Shown here in pieces: positions 1-9,056 of a stretch of DNA of 16,030 nt. How positions within the stretch are numbered: the first letter of the stretch is position 1; the number at the start of each line of letters is the position of its first letter. The position numbers were made by a program, and so were the translations under genes. Source of the stretch: Bacteroidales bacterium (GTDB lineage Bacteria > Bacteroidota > Bacteroidia > Bacteroidales > UBA1715); assembly GCA_017618935.1 (NCBI GenBank), contig JAFZTG010000090.1:1-16030 (forward strand), given 5' to 3'. The notes beneath the pieces were generated by a model. It was not told the origin of the DNA. It did no database searches and saw only the letters and a program-made list of their open reading frames with translations.

Positions 1-384
1 GGCGTGGGAAAAACATCCATCATAAAGGCAGTGACAAATCTCACCGAATTAAAGACAACCGAGATTTCTAAATCGTTCCATAAAGGACAACACACCACCA
101 CGTTTGCCGAAATGTACGAAACAACCAACGGAGGAGCCATTATCGACACTCCTGGAGTAAAGGCCTTCGGCTTGCTCAATATGGAAAGTGAGGAAATCAG
201 CCAATATTTCCCCGAAATATTCAAGTATTCGTCTGATTGTCAATACTATAACTGCACACATTCGCACGAGCCGAACTGTAATGTGATAAAAGCCGTGGAG
301 GACGGAAAAATTGCTCTTTCGCGATATAAAAATTATCTTGCATTTATGGATGACAAAAATGCAAAACATCGTGAGGCACAATAA
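1..384 (+). CDS. rsgA: Ribosome small subunit-dependent GTPase RsgA, C-terminal part (5' end outside window)
   Basis: RsgA (YjeQ) is a circularly permuted GTPase that helps mature the 30S ribosomal subunit in the cytoplasm. The reading frame is open from base 1, so the N-terminal OB domain and the G4/G5 motifs lie outside the window. Counting base 1 as residue 1, the frame opens inside the P-loop (GVGKTS, 1-6). It continues with a G2-type threonine cluster (HTTTF, 31-35), the G3 motif DTPG (49-52), and the family's zinc site C-x4-C-x-H-x5-C (Cys80, Cys85, His87, Cys93). A helical tail runs to the TAA at 382-384. The GTG at base 4 encodes the P-loop valine and is not a start. The gene converges on the ftsZ end of the dcw operon and is not part of it. 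The motif set makes the family call firm. Confidence 0.95.
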   Translation, partial: GVGKTSIIKAVTNLTELKTTEISKSFHKGQHTTTFAEMYETTNGGAIIDTPGVKAFGLLNMESEEISQYFPEIFKYSSDCQYYNCTHSHEPNCNVIKAVEDGKIALSRYKNYLAFMDDKNAKHREAQ

Positions 385-394
385 GTTTCAACAT

Positions 395-423
395 AAAAAA
401 ACCCGAAGGTGCACTCCTTCGGG
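395..423 (-). terminator. Rho-independent terminator of the dcw operon
   Basis: A perfect 8-bp stem, CCCGAAGG (402-409) and CCTTCGGG (416-423), encloses a 6-nt loop. Read on the minus strand, the stem is followed directly by seven T (401-395). It begins 30 nt after the ftsZ stop codon, where a terminator for the minus-strand operon is expected. On the plus strand the hairpin is followed by CGAAAAAAG, with no T-run, so it should not act as an efficient intrinsic terminator for rsgA. Confidence 0.9.
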
Positions 424-453
424 CGAAAAAAGTATGTTTTATAACGGGGGGCA

Positions 454-1833
454 TTAGTCCACGTTATGATTTAGGTATTTGTTGTCACCAAAACCTATGC
501 CTTTAGAATCTTTATCTATCGAAATTTGCGAAGGGGCAGTTCCTTTTATGCGGTTTGCCACAGCAATTTCCGTTTCTCTCGATTTTGAAAATTCCGATTT
601 CACCTCGGGTGTCTTCAGATCGGCATCACGACGCAAATATGCAGGAGTAGAAATGATATTTTCAAAAACATCGTCATCGTCCAAACGGTTCAAATCATCA
701 ACACCTTGTGTTGTCGATATTGCCTGAGTATCGGAAAACAACTCCCGTTGCGTTCCTGTCGCAAGTGGTTCTTGCTTTTGTTCAACAACAGTTTGTGGTT
801 GAGCCGGATTCACCAAAATGACTTTCTTTTCTACCGGTTTTTGAAATTCTGGAATATCTTCAATCTCGAAACCAGTTGCAATCAACGTGATTTGTAATTC
901 TGAACCATCCTCAGGCTTGTCTTTCATATAACCCCACGTAATATCCACGTCGGTTTCAGCCTTTTGACGAATATATTCCATTATTACTTCCAACTCATCG
1001 CCAGTCAATTCGTTTTCTTCGGAAGAAGTGATGTTCAACAAGATTTTCTTTGCTCCGCGAATATCGGCCTTGTTTAACAACGGACTATCGAGCGTACGTT
1101 CAATAGCCTCGAATGCACGTTCGCTACCCGAAGCCGTACCAGAAGCCATTACGGCGACACCACTATCTTTCATCACTGCTCGCACATCTTCGAAGTCCAC
1201 GTTGATGAATCCCGTTTTCTGCATAATTTCAGCAATTGATCGAGCAGCAACGGCAAGAATGCCATCGGCTTTCTCAAACGATTCCGTCATTGTAAGAGCA
1301 CCATACTGTTCACGCAACGTTTGGTTATTAATAATCAGAATAGAATCGACGTGTTTACGAAGTTCTTCTATACCAGCCATTGCATTTCTCATTCTTCGGC
1401 TACCTTCGAATTTATATGGCATAGTGACGATTGCAACAGTTAAAATACCCATATTTTGTGATATTTCGGCAATCACAGGAGCAGCTCCCGTTCCCGTACC
1501 ACCACCCATACCGGCAGTGATAAACACCATCTGCGTATTTTCCAATGCCTCCTGAATCTGGGCAGTACATTCTTTTGCGTACTCCTGACCTTTTTCGGCA
1601 TTGCTACCGCAACCACGACCTTCGCCCAAGCGAATCTTGGTAGGAATAGGACTTTTATCCAAATCCATTTTATCGGAGTTACAGATGATGAAGTCAACAT
1701 CTTGGATTCCTTCGTTATACATTCTATTTGCCGCATTTCCACCGCCACCACCGACGCCGATGATTTTGATTGAAGCTGCCTTACGAGATTCCGTCGGAAT
1801 CATACTTGTTATATCAAATTCATTGTTTTCCAT
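454..1833 (-). CDS. ftsZ: Cell division protein FtsZ (tubulin-like GTPase)
   Basis: FtsZ polymerises with GTP into the cytoplasmic ring that positions septal wall synthesis. The 459-residue product has the glycine-rich nucleotide loop GVGGGGGNA (26-34), the tubulin signature GGGTGTG (110-116), FEGSRR (142-147), and the T7 synergy loop NVDFEDVR (211-218) whose aspartates 213 and 216 complete the GTPase site of the next subunit. The globular core ends near 325. A linker rich in Pro, Gln and Glu follows, then an acidic LDDDD run (384-388) and TPAYLRR (396-402), which resembles the conserved C-terminal peptide that binds FtsA. A further 57 residues follow, ending in LNHNVD, so the peptide is internal. 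The ATG start fits the family. It lies 36 nt after ftsA, the longest gap in the cluster, with no clear Shine-Dalgarno site. It is the last gene before the terminator. Confidence 0.98.
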   Translation of the reverse strand: MENNEFDITSMIPTESRKAASIKIIGVGGGGGNAANRMYNEGIQDVDFIICNSDKMDLDKSPIPTKIRLGEGRGCGSNAEKGQEYAKECTAQIQEALENTQMVFITAGMGGGTGTGAAPVIAEISQNMGILTVAIVTMPYKFEGSRRMRNAMAGIEELRKHVDSILIINNQTLREQYGALTMTESFEKADGILAVAARSIAEIMQKTGFINVDFEDVRAVMKDSGVAVMASGTASGSERAFEAIERTLDSPLLNKADIRGAKKILLNITSSEENELTGDELEVIMEYIRQKAETDVDITWGYMKDKPEDGSELQITLIATGFEIEDIPEFQKPVEKKVILVNPAQPQTVVEQKQEPLATGTQRELFSDTQAISTTQGVDDLNRLDDDDVFENIISTPAYLRRDADLKTPEVKSEFSKSRETEIAVANRIKGTAPSQISIDKDSKGIGFGDNKYLNHNVD

Positions 1834-1869
1834 AGCTTTAACAATTTAATATGAAACGTTCTTTACTTA

Positions 1870-3240
1870 TTAATGAATATCAAATATATCCGTCATCGTC
1901 TTTGTAAGACGATCAATCCATGGGGTTTGTTTCTTTTTCCCTTCCGGCTTGTAAGGTTCAGCAACTTTTGTTTCTACCGGTTCTGCTTGCACAGGTTCTT
2001 CAACGACAGGCTGTTGTTCTTCAACAACAGAAGCCGCCAATTTTTGTTGTTTCTCGTTAAACAATTCCTCGGCATACATCAACAAACCAACAGAGGTAGA
2101 ATATTTTGCATTGTTGAACAATGTGACGTCTTGGGGATAATACACTTTTTCAATCGGATTAGAAACCTTTACCGTACTTCTAACCTTATACGTCAAAAGT
2201 TGAGGCAAATTTTTAAGGTTTGATCCGCCACCCGTTACCACAACGCCAGCACCCAGATTCGTTCCAAATACCGAAGTTCCGATCTTCATCAATGCAGCAT
2301 CGATTATATCTTCAACACGTGATTGGATAATTCCTGCCAACGTTTTTTGACTTATTTCTTTTGTATTCTGACATGCATCAACAAACTGATACACAACATT
2401 TTCATCTGCAAAATCCTTGATTGCCTCACCATAATTGACTTTGAGCATTTCCGCCTCAGCCTCCGATATGTTGCAACCTATCTTAATATCTTGTGTGATG
2501 ACATTTCCTGCAATAGGATTCACAAATGTGGTACACAACACGTTATCCTTAAAAATTGCGATGTCGGTAGTTCCGCCTCCTATATCAATCAAGGCAACAC
2601 CTTCTTCTTTTTGTTTGTCATTCAAAACAGCAGCAGCGGAAGCCAATGGTTCCAAATAGAATCTCTCCAGTTTTAAACCGGCAAGTTCCACACTTTGTTT
2701 CAACTGGTTCAGACATTGTATCTTACCCAATACGATGTGAAAATTCGCATCGATATGGTTACACGTCATATTGATAGGATTTTCAACCGTTTCGATATTA
2801 TTCAGGCAGTAATTCAACGGAATAACCTGAATAATCTGTTCATCTGCTCCATATCCGACATTATATGCATCTTCCATAATGTCGTCAAGTTCTTCTTGTG
2901 TTATTGGTGCATCAGGATTTACTCGATTACGAGGAACGCAGTGTTTCGTAGTGCGGATATGACGACCCGCAACACCAACGACAACATTTTCAGGGAAAAA
3001 TCCCGCAGTCTCGCGAGCAAATTTCACTGCCTCACGGATAGAAGCCGAAGCATACGCCACATTGGCAACCTGACCGACTTTCAGTCCGACAGAATCAACT
3101 TCGCCTTTTCCGAGAATCTCCAACGTACCATTTTCTCTGCTGCATCCTACCAAAGCTACAATTTTTGTAGTTCCAACATCAATTGCAGAGAATGCCTTGC
3201 TTTTGTCAACAATTGGTTGACCATTTACATTTTCTTCCAT
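1870..3240 (-). CDS. ftsA: Cell division protein FtsA (actin-like membrane anchor of FtsZ)
   Basis: FtsA is an actin/Hsp70-fold ATPase that binds the FtsZ C-terminal peptide and tethers the ring to the inner membrane. The 456 residues show the phosphate-1 motif AIDVGTTKIVALVG (19-32), the FtsA-specific 1C region (about 85-175), phosphate-2 LIDIGGGTTDIAIF (217-230), and the adenosine motif GAGVVVTGGGSNLKNL (330-345). After about 395 comes a Glu/Pro/Val/Gln-rich, probably disordered linker. The protein ends in an amphipathic helix (about 441-454, WIDRLTKTMTDIFD) after a lysine cluster (435-437), the expected membrane-targeting sequence. The start is an ATG 12 nt after ftsQ, with an A-rich leader and no Shine-Dalgarno match. 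Nothing is missing compared with the family. Confidence 0.97.
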   Translation of the reverse strand: MEENVNGQPIVDKSKAFSAIDVGTTKIVALVGCSRENGTLEILGKGEVDSVGLKVGQVANVAYASASIREAVKFARETAGFFPENVVVGVAGRHIRTTKHCVPRNRVNPDAPITQEELDDIMEDAYNVGYGADEQIIQVIPLNYCLNNIETVENPINMTCNHIDANFHIVLGKIQCLNQLKQSVELAGLKLERFYLEPLASAAAVLNDKQKEEGVALIDIGGGTTDIAIFKDNVLCTTFVNPIAGNVITQDIKIGCNISEAEAEMLKVNYGEAIKDFADENVVYQFVDACQNTKEISQKTLAGIIQSRVEDIIDAALMKIGTSVFGTNLGAGVVVTGGGSNLKNLPQLLTYKVRSTVKVSNPIEKVYYPQDVTLFNNAKYSTSVGLLMYAEELFNEKQQKLAASVVEEQQPVVEEPVQAEPVETKVAEPYKPEGKKKQTPWIDRLTKTMTDIFDIH

Positions 3241-3252
3241 ACTTTTTTTATT

Positions 3253-3984
3253 TTATTTTTTTGTGCATACTATTTGATTATTGAATTTCACCGAGATTCG
3301 CTCATAATTCTGCCAATTCTCACGAACTTTGTCAGCCGTGTAAAATGTCCGTATGTAGCGAAACTTGCGTTCAAAGTTATCGGCATCGCCAAAGTCTATC
3401 TTTGCAGGTCCCACCTTACTTACAAGAACATATTCCGACTGATTTGTGACATAAATCTGTTCTATCATCGGTGATAACAATTCATCTTTCTTAATTTCAC
3501 GAACGAACGACAAGATCGTTGGTATATTCTCCTCGCTCACATTGCCCGAAGCAACCACCACACGTGCCGAAGCATGTCGCGACATAGGCATTTTCACGCC
3601 TTCCTCGTCAATGTAATAACTATCGGTACCGTCCAACACACGCACAATGGGTGTACGTTGTTTGATGCGAACATACAACTCGCCTTTGATTGTCGTGTAT
3701 GTCTCGCAATCGAGCACCATAGGATTTTGTTCTACCAATGATTCAATTTCGTGAATGTCAATATTCTTTATCTCATTGCCTATCATTTGATTACGATTCG
3801 TTTGTAGCAAATCATACACATCATCAACAGTAATGAAATCAGAATGACTCTTATTTTTCTCAATTACAATGAACATATCGGTGCAACGCATATCGGAGCG
3901 TTCCACCTCGGCAAACGACAGGCAGGCTATTGCCACTATCGACAATACAATCAAAGGAATATATGTCTTAAACTTCACTGCCAT
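3253..3984 (-). CDS. ftsQ: Cell division protein FtsQ/DivIB-like
   Basis: FtsQ is a bitopic membrane protein that links the FtsL-containing subcomplex to the divisome and controls septal synthesis. The 243-residue product has a short cytoplasmic N-terminus, one membrane helix (about 8-25), and an extracytoplasmic part. A POTRA-like segment (about 36-115) ends in QRTPIVRV (109-116), and a beta domain with YYIDEEGVKMP (123-133) follows. The C-terminal part (VGPAKIDFGD, 191-200; YERISVKFNNQIVC, 227-240) looks like the conserved end of Bacteroidota FtsQ proteins. Sequence similarity to proteobacterial FtsQ is weak, so the call rests on topology, these motifs and the place between murC and ftsA. 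Three cysteines (34, 93, 240) lie outside the membrane helix. The ATG is one base past the murC stop, suggesting coupled translation. Confidence 0.88.
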   Translation of the reverse strand: MAVKFKTYIPLIVLSIVAIACLSFAEVERSDMRCTDMFIVIEKNKSHSDFITVDDVYDLLQTNRNQMIGNEIKNIDIHEIESLVEQNPMVLDCETYTTIKGELYVRIKQRTPIVRVLDGTDSYYIDEEGVKMPMSRHASARVVVASGNVSEENIPTILSFVREIKKDELLSPMIEQIYVTNQSEYVLVSKVGPAKIDFGDADNFERKFRYIRTFYTADKVRENWQNYERISVKFNNQIVCTKK

Positions 3985-3985
3985 T

Positions 3986-5362
3986 CTATTGTAACAATTC
4001 TGTTATAGGTTTTACAAATCGGTCAATATCGCCAGCACCAACGGTAATTAAGACCTCAAGTTTCTTGTTTTTCAATGTTTCCAAAAGATTTTCCTTGGTG
4101 CACATCGTTTTTTCCTTACACATAACCTGGTCAAAAATGATTTTCGACGTAACGCCCGGAATAGGTAACTCGCGTGCAGGATAAATATCCAACAAAATCA
4201 ACTCGTCGAGTAACGAAAGACTTTTAGCGAAATCCGAAGCAAAATCACGTGTACGCGTATATAAATGCGGTTGGAAAATGCCTGTGAGTTTCTTACCCGC
4301 ATACATTTCACGGATTGATTCTATGCACGCCTTCAATTCTGCAGGATGATGTGCATAATCGTCGATATATATCACAGAATTGTTTGACACACGAACATCG
4401 AAACGACGGACAACACCTTGAATTTCAGCAACCTCACGTTTCAATTCGTCTGCCGTCAAACCATTCACCAACGAAGCGGCCGAAGCGGCAACAAGATTTT
4501 CAACATTGGTTTTTCCTGGCAATCCAAAGTGCAAATCCGAAATTTCGCCGAACGGCGTGTGCAACGTCAGTTCAAACGCATTGTTGCGAATTGCAATCGA
4601 TTTCATATAAAAGTCAGCCGAAGTATCTTGCAACGCATAAGTATAAACTTTTACATTGTGTTTCTTCAAATCTTCGGAAATCGGTTCAAAATTCAGTCCC
4701 AACTTATGAATGAGCGTGCCATTTTGCTGAATCTGACGCGCAAACTGATAGAACGATTCTATCACAGCCTCGTGCGTGCCATAAATGTCGAGATGATCAG
4801 CATCCATAGCCGTAATCACCGCAGTTGTCGGGTATAAGTTATGGAACGAACGGTCAAATTCGTCTGCTTCGACGGCAATCAGTTCCGAATTTCCGTCATA
4901 GACAAAGTTCGAGTTAAAATTCTTTGAAATACCACCAAGGAAGGCGTTACAGCCATTCTTCGACTTATTCAGCAAATATGAGGTAAACGTCGTTGTGGAC
5001 GTTTTTCCGTGCGTACCCGCAATGGCAACCGTTTTCTTATCCTTGCAGATAAGACCAAGAACTTGGGCACGTTTTAGTATAGTAAAACCATTATTCTTGA
5101 AGAAATTGTATTCTTCGTTATCCTTAGGAATAGCAGGCGTAATGACCACAATAGTATCGTCAACGGCAGATTTTACCGCTGCAGGGATTGCCTCGACAGA
5201 ATCGTCATAATGCACGCTCATTCCTTCGGATTCCAAGGCACGAGTCAAATCGGATGCAGTACGGTCGTAGCCAAACACCGACGCGCCCTGCAGGTTGAAA
5301 TACCGAGCCAAGGCACTCATGCCAATACCACCAATTCCTATGAAATAATAGTTCCTTTTCAT
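3986..5362 (-). CDS. murC: UDP-N-acetylmuramate--L-alanine ligase MurC
   Basis: MurC adds L-alanine to UDP-MurNAc using ATP, the first amino acid step of peptidoglycan precursor synthesis in the cytoplasm. The 458 residues show the N-terminal UDP-binding fold with IGIGGIGMSALA (8-19), the ATP-binding loop GTHGKTS (116-122), the central domain, and the MurC-type motifs DDYAHHP (334-340), FQPHLYTRT (363-371) and GAGDID (442-447). GTHGKTS and DDYAHHP separate MurC from MurD and MurE. Length is normal for the family. The ATG shares one base with the murG stop (TAATG), and the stop lies one base before ftsQ, so the gene is tightly embedded. No ddl gene follows, unlike in E. coli. Confidence 0.97.
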   Translation of the reverse strand: MKRNYYFIGIGGIGMSALARYFNLQGASVFGYDRTASDLTRALESEGMSVHYDDSVEAIPAAVKSAVDDTIVVITPAIPKDNEEYNFFKNNGFTILKRAQVLGLICKDKKTVAIAGTHGKTSTTTFTSYLLNKSKNGCNAFLGGISKNFNSNFVYDGNSELIAVEADEFDRSFHNLYPTTAVITAMDADHLDIYGTHEAVIESFYQFARQIQQNGTLIHKLGLNFEPISEDLKKHNVKVYTYALQDTSADFYMKSIAIRNNAFELTLHTPFGEISDLHFGLPGKTNVENLVAASAASLVNGLTADELKREVAEIQGVVRRFDVRVSNNSVIYIDDYAHHPAELKACIESIREMYAGKKLTGIFQPHLYTRTRDFASDFAKSLSLLDELILLDIYPARELPIPGVTSKIIFDQVMCKEKTMCTKENLLETLKNKKLEVLITVGAGDIDRFVKPITELLQ

Positions 5363-6450
5363 TATTTCTTAATCAATTTTACTACTTCATCAGCGATTCT
5401 ATTTGCAGAATCACGTTGAGCCAACGTCAATATATTTTTAGACAAATCGGCAAGTTTAGCCTCATCGTTAATCAATTCCAACGCCTTTGCCACCATTTCA
5501 TTTTCGGCATCGACGTCTTTTACCAAGACTGCCGCATTTTTATTCACCAACGCCATTGCATTGTGTGTCTGATGGTCTTCGGCAACATTTGGGGAAGGCA
5601 CCAAGATGGCAGGTTTGCCCAACAAACACAGTTCCGAGATGGAACTTGCACCAGCACGCGAAATAACCAAATCGGCCATAGCGTACGCCAAATCCATTCT
5701 GCTCACGAAGTCAGTTACAATCAGTCGCTCCGACTTGAACGGCTCTGCCGCCTTGCGAGCTGCCTCAATATAACTTTTACCCGTTTGCCACAAAACTTGA
5801 ATACCGCTGTCGGCTATTTCTTGCAAATGAGCTATCACGCTATTATTTACCGTACGAGCACCAAGACTGCCACCGATAATCAGCAACACTTTTCTGTCGG
5901 CAGAGAAGCCAAATTCTTTCAATGCTTCTTCCTTATTGCCTCCAGCAAGATTTTGACGGACAGGGTTTCCAGTCAAAATAATTTTTTCGGCAGGGAAAAA
6001 TTTCTCCATTCCCTCGTAAGCGACACAGATTTTCTTCGCATCGTTCTTCAAAAGTTTATTCGTCACCCCAGCAAAACCGTTCTGTTCTTGCAACAATACG
6101 GGAACGCCGAGTTTTGCGGCAACCTTCATGGCTGCTCCCGAAGCATATCCACCAACGCCCACGGCAACATCAGGTTGAAATTCTTTCACGATTTTCTTCG
6201 CTTTTCGCATACTCTTACACAAGTCGATAAGCACCGAAATGTTCTTCAACAAGTGAGCACGGTCAAAACCACGAATTGGAAGACCTACAATTTTATATCC
6301 AGCCGCAGGGACGCGCTCCATTTCCATACGAGACTCTGCTCCCACGAACAAAATCTCGCAATCGGGATATTTTTCACGCAAAGCATTTGCAATGCTCACT
6401 GCAGGAAATATATGTCCGCCTGTTCCGCCACCACTAATTAGAACTTTCAT
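5362..6450 (-). CDS. murG: UDP-GlcNAc:lipid I N-acetylglucosaminyltransferase MurG
   Basis: MurG transfers GlcNAc from UDP-GlcNAc to lipid I, giving lipid II, on the cytoplasmic face of the inner membrane. The 362-residue protein is a two-domain GT-B glycosyltransferase. It opens with the first glycine-rich loop GGGTGGH (7-13), followed by GVGGYASG (98-105) and QEQNGFAGVTN (121-131). The C-terminal donor domain has GGSLGAR (193-199), SRAGASSISEL (264-274) and EDHQTHNA (291-298), the last contacting the nucleotide sugar in known structures. The ATG start places the glycine loop at the usual distance from the N-terminus. The first 17 nt overlap the ftsW end in another frame, and the stop overlaps murC by one base. 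Confidence 0.97.
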   Translation of the reverse strand: MKVLISGGGTGGHIFPAVSIANALREKYPDCEILFVGAESRMEMERVPAAGYKIVGLPIRGFDRAHLLKNISVLIDLCKSMRKAKKIVKEFQPDVAVGVGGYASGAAMKVAAKLGVPVLLQEQNGFAGVTNKLLKNDAKKICVAYEGMEKFFPAEKIILTGNPVRQNLAGGNKEEALKEFGFSADRKVLLIIGGSLGARTVNNSVIAHLQEIADSGIQVLWQTGKSYIEAARKAAEPFKSERLIVTDFVSRMDLAYAMADLVISRAGASSISELCLLGKPAILVPSPNVAEDHQTHNAMALVNKNAAVLVKDVDAENEMVAKALELINDEAKLADLSKNILTLAQRDSANRIADEVVKLIKK

Positions 6451-7696
6451 CGTTTTTCTCTGTTTTATTATCTGTTATTTTATCACTATTATCTTTATTG
6501 TACTGAATAGTACCTAATATAATTCCAAACTCGATGCTGGTGATGAACAACGACGAGCCACCGGCACTAATCACGGGCAAAGTTTGTCCTGTTGCCGGCA
6601 ACATTCCCGTCACCACACCCATGTGCAACAATGCCTGTGCTACTATGATAAATCCCAAGCCCGCCAGCAAGAGTGCCTCATACGCCTGCACCGACCGTCG
6701 AATCAGCGCATAGATGCGTATTATGAAAATCAGGTAAAGGATAATGACACCTGCCATTCCCCACCAGCCAGTCTCTTCGATGATGATTGCAAAAATAAAG
6801 TCACAATACGCTTGCGAAAGTTTATACCGCTGCGTGCTGTTTCCTGGCATCTTACCAATGATACCTCCTTCGGCAATGGCAATTTCCGCTTGCGTTACCT
6901 GATAATTGTCAATTTTCGTCTCTACATCGTATCCAGTAGCATATTCAGCCAACGGGGGATAAAAACTTACAAGACGTTTCTGCCACGTTGCTCCACGAGG
7001 AAATACATCGGGATGCTTTATAATGACCGTTCCCACCGAAAAAGCAAGAATCAAGCCCGTACCAATAATCAGAAGGATTTGTTTCCAAGGCAGTCTTCCC
7101 ACATACATCATAAAGAACATAATGAGAATCAAGAACAACGAAGATGAGAAATTCGACTTGAACACAATGCCAGCAACGACAAACGTTGAGAGCATAACGG
7201 GCAATAGAACTTTCTTCGTGTCGTCAAGTTCATTCCTATTTTTAGAGAATATCTTTGACAAGACAATCACCAACGTCATTTTTGCAACCTCGCTCGGTTG
7301 TACCGAGAAACCGAGAATGTTTATCCAACGACGTTCTCCGTTGATTTCCTGAGAAAATGCCGACGAGAAGGTCATCAATAACAAAATGACTGAAATCCAG
7401 TAAATTGGCCAACCGAATTTTCGGAGAATATCGGGTGACCAACGAGCAATAAGCCATGAGGTAATCAGCGCAATAGCAATACCAACGACCAACAACAAAA
7501 GTTGCTTAATGAACACGCCACCAGTATTGCTTACACCATTATGCATAATCACCATACTTGACGAAGAAAATACCGCAATCAAAGAAACAACCGACAATAT
7601 GAAATACAGCATCCAGATTGCCTTATCGCCGATAAAGACATCCCAGAATGACTTCACATTCGTTGCTCTTTCTACTATGGTAATCGTCTTTGCCAT
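6434..7696 (-). CDS. ftsW: SEDS-family septal glycan polymerase FtsW
   Basis: FtsW polymerises lipid II into glycan strands at the septum together with its cognate class B PBP. The 420-residue protein has about ten hydrophobic segments, the first near 28-45 and the last near 380-397. The large extracytoplasmic loop (about 225-295) is followed by YCDFIFAIIIEETG (297-310), whose Asp299 aligns with the catalytic aspartate of RodA/FtsW. The family C-terminal signature is clear: GMLPATGQTLPVISAGGSS (364-382). A short charged tail rich in Asn, Asp and Lys (400-420) is cytoplasmic. The dcw context, with the PBP at 11760-13874, favours FtsW over RodA. The ATG shares one base with the murD stop. Confidence 0.95.
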   Translation of the reverse strand: MAKTITIVERATNVKSFWDVFIGDKAIWMLYFILSVVSLIAVFSSSSMVIMHNGVSNTGGVFIKQLLLLVVGIAIALITSWLIARWSPDILRKFGWPIYWISVILLLMTFSSAFSQEINGERRWINILGFSVQPSEVAKMTLVIVLSKIFSKNRNELDDTKKVLLPVMLSTFVVAGIVFKSNFSSSLFLILIMFFMMYVGRLPWKQILLIIGTGLILAFSVGTVIIKHPDVFPRGATWQKRLVSFYPPLAEYATGYDVETKIDNYQVTQAEIAIAEGGIIGKMPGNSTQRYKLSQAYCDFIFAIIIEETGWWGMAGVIILYLIFIIRIYALIRRSVQAYEALLLAGLGFIIVAQALLHMGVVTGMLPATGQTLPVISAGGSSLFITSIEFGIILGTIQYNKDNSDKITDNKTEKNDESSN

Positions 7697-9048
7697 TATA
7701 ATTTTCTCACTTCTTCCTTGAATTGTAAACCTCTGTCAACGTAACTCTTGAATAAGTCAAAACTTGCACAAGCGGGAGATAGTAACACCACATCGCCCGG
7801 GCTCGCCAACTTGAACGATGTTTCAACCGCATCCTTCATACTGCGAGTTTCTTTTATTGTATCGAGTTTGTCACCAAAAGACTTTTTAAGTTTCTCATTA
7901 TCAACACCTAAGCAAACCAATGCTTTTACTTTTGCATTGACCAAATCGAACAATTCCGAGTAATCGTTACCCTTGTCGGTTCCACCAGCAATCCAAATCA
8001 CATTTTTTGATTTCATGCTATCGAGTGCGTACCATACGGAGTTGACATTCGTTGCCTTGGAATCGTTGATAAACGTAACGCCATTCACTTGGAAGGGAAC
8101 TTTTTCAAGACGATGTTCCACATTTTCGAACGACTTCAAACTTTCGCGTATCTTGTCATTCTTAATGTCAACCGCCTTGGCAGCCAAAATAGCAGCCATA
8201 GAATTGCCATAGTTATGTTTTCCTTGCAATTGCAGTTCGCCCACCGAGATAGAAAAACCGTCTTTTTCGGTCAAGTTCACATAAATCGTATCATCTTTCA
8301 AATAGGCCTGTTTCGACTCGTCGTCGGTAACCGTGAAAGCCTTCATATCGGCAGAAATGATTCGCTTACCAATCTCGTCAATCAGCACTTGGTCGTCACT
8401 GCAATAAATAAAGGTGTCTTCGGCCTGCATATTCTGCAAAATGCGGAATTTCGAGTTAATATAGTTTTGGAACTTGTACTCATATCTGTCCAAATGGTCG
8501 GGAGTGATATTGAGCAAGATGGCTATATCGGCCTTGAAATCGTACATGTGGTCGAGTTGGAAGTTACTGATTTCCAGCACATAATAATCGAAATTATTGT
8601 GAGCCACCTGCAAGGCGAAACTTTTTCCCACGTTGCCTGCCAAACCTACGTTCAATCCTGCTTGTTTCAATATATGATACGTCAACAAGGTTGTTGTCGT
8701 CTTGCCGTTGCTTCCTGTGATGCAAATCAACTTCGCCTTGGTATAACGAGCGGCAAACTCCAGGTCGGAAATCACCGGAGTGCCCTGATTCATTAACTTT
8801 ACGATAAGCGGAGCGTCGGAACGGATACCCGGACTTTTGATTATCTCGCTTGCCTGAAGAATCTTTTCTTCGGTATGATGGCCTTCTTCGTAGTCGATGC
8901 CGTTTTCAACAAGCATAACTTTATATTGTTCCTTGATTGTCCCGTTATCGGAAACGAACACTTCGAAACCTTTTTCTTTTGCGAGAATAGCGGCACCCAC
9001 GCCACTTTCAGCAGCACCAAGAATGACGATGAAATTATCTTTTCTCAT
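7696..9048 (-). CDS. murD: UDP-N-acetylmuramoyl-L-alanine--D-glutamate ligase MurD
   Basis: MurD adds D-glutamate to UDP-MurNAc-L-Ala in the cytoplasm. The 450 residues carry an N-terminal UDP-binding fold (ILGAAESGVGAA, 9-20), the ATP loop GSNGKTTTT (112-120), TPDHLDRY (182-189) of the central domain, HNYGN (278-282), the C-terminal-domain motif NDSKATN (328-334) that is typical of MurD, and LLSPACASFD (422-431). Length matches the family. The ATG is preceded by AGGAAA about five bases upstream, one of the few Shine-Dalgarno-like sites in this operon, and it sits 8 nt after the mraY stop. The TAA stop shares a base with the ftsW start. Confidence 0.97.
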   Translation of the reverse strand: MRKDNFIVILGAAESGVGAAILAKEKGFEVFVSDNGTIKEQYKVMLVENGIDYEEGHHTEEKILQASEIIKSPGIRSDAPLIVKLMNQGTPVISDLEFAARYTKAKLICITGSNGKTTTTLLTYHILKQAGLNVGLAGNVGKSFALQVAHNNFDYYVLEISNFQLDHMYDFKADIAILLNITPDHLDRYEYKFQNYINSKFRILQNMQAEDTFIYCSDDQVLIDEIGKRIISADMKAFTVTDDESKQAYLKDDTIYVNLTEKDGFSISVGELQLQGKHNYGNSMAAILAAKAVDIKNDKIRESLKSFENVEHRLEKVPFQVNGVTFINDSKATNVNSVWYALDSMKSKNVIWIAGGTDKGNDYSELFDLVNAKVKALVCLGVDNEKLKKSFGDKLDTIKETRSMKDAVETSFKLASPGDVVLLSPACASFDLFKSYVDRGLQFKEEVRKL

Positions 9049-9056
9049 TATGTTTC

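Noticed and set aside
3241..3252. Possible internal promoter or Shine-Dalgarno site before ftsA
   Set aside because: The 12-nt gap is only A-rich on the minus strand, with no GGAGG-like or promoter-like match.
2695..3474. Plus-strand 259-residue frame across ftsA and ftsQ
   Set aside because: It spans two real genes and their junction on the other strand and has no coherent domain.
5416..6441. Plus-strand 341-residue open frame opposite murG
   Set aside because: It is the antisense shadow of a well-supported murG. It has no recognisable motif, and its His, Cys and Phe-rich composition follows from the reverse complement.
8089..8796. Plus-strand 235-residue open frame opposite murD
   Set aside because: Antisense shadow of murD, whose full set of ligase motifs is intact. 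It shows no domain of its own.
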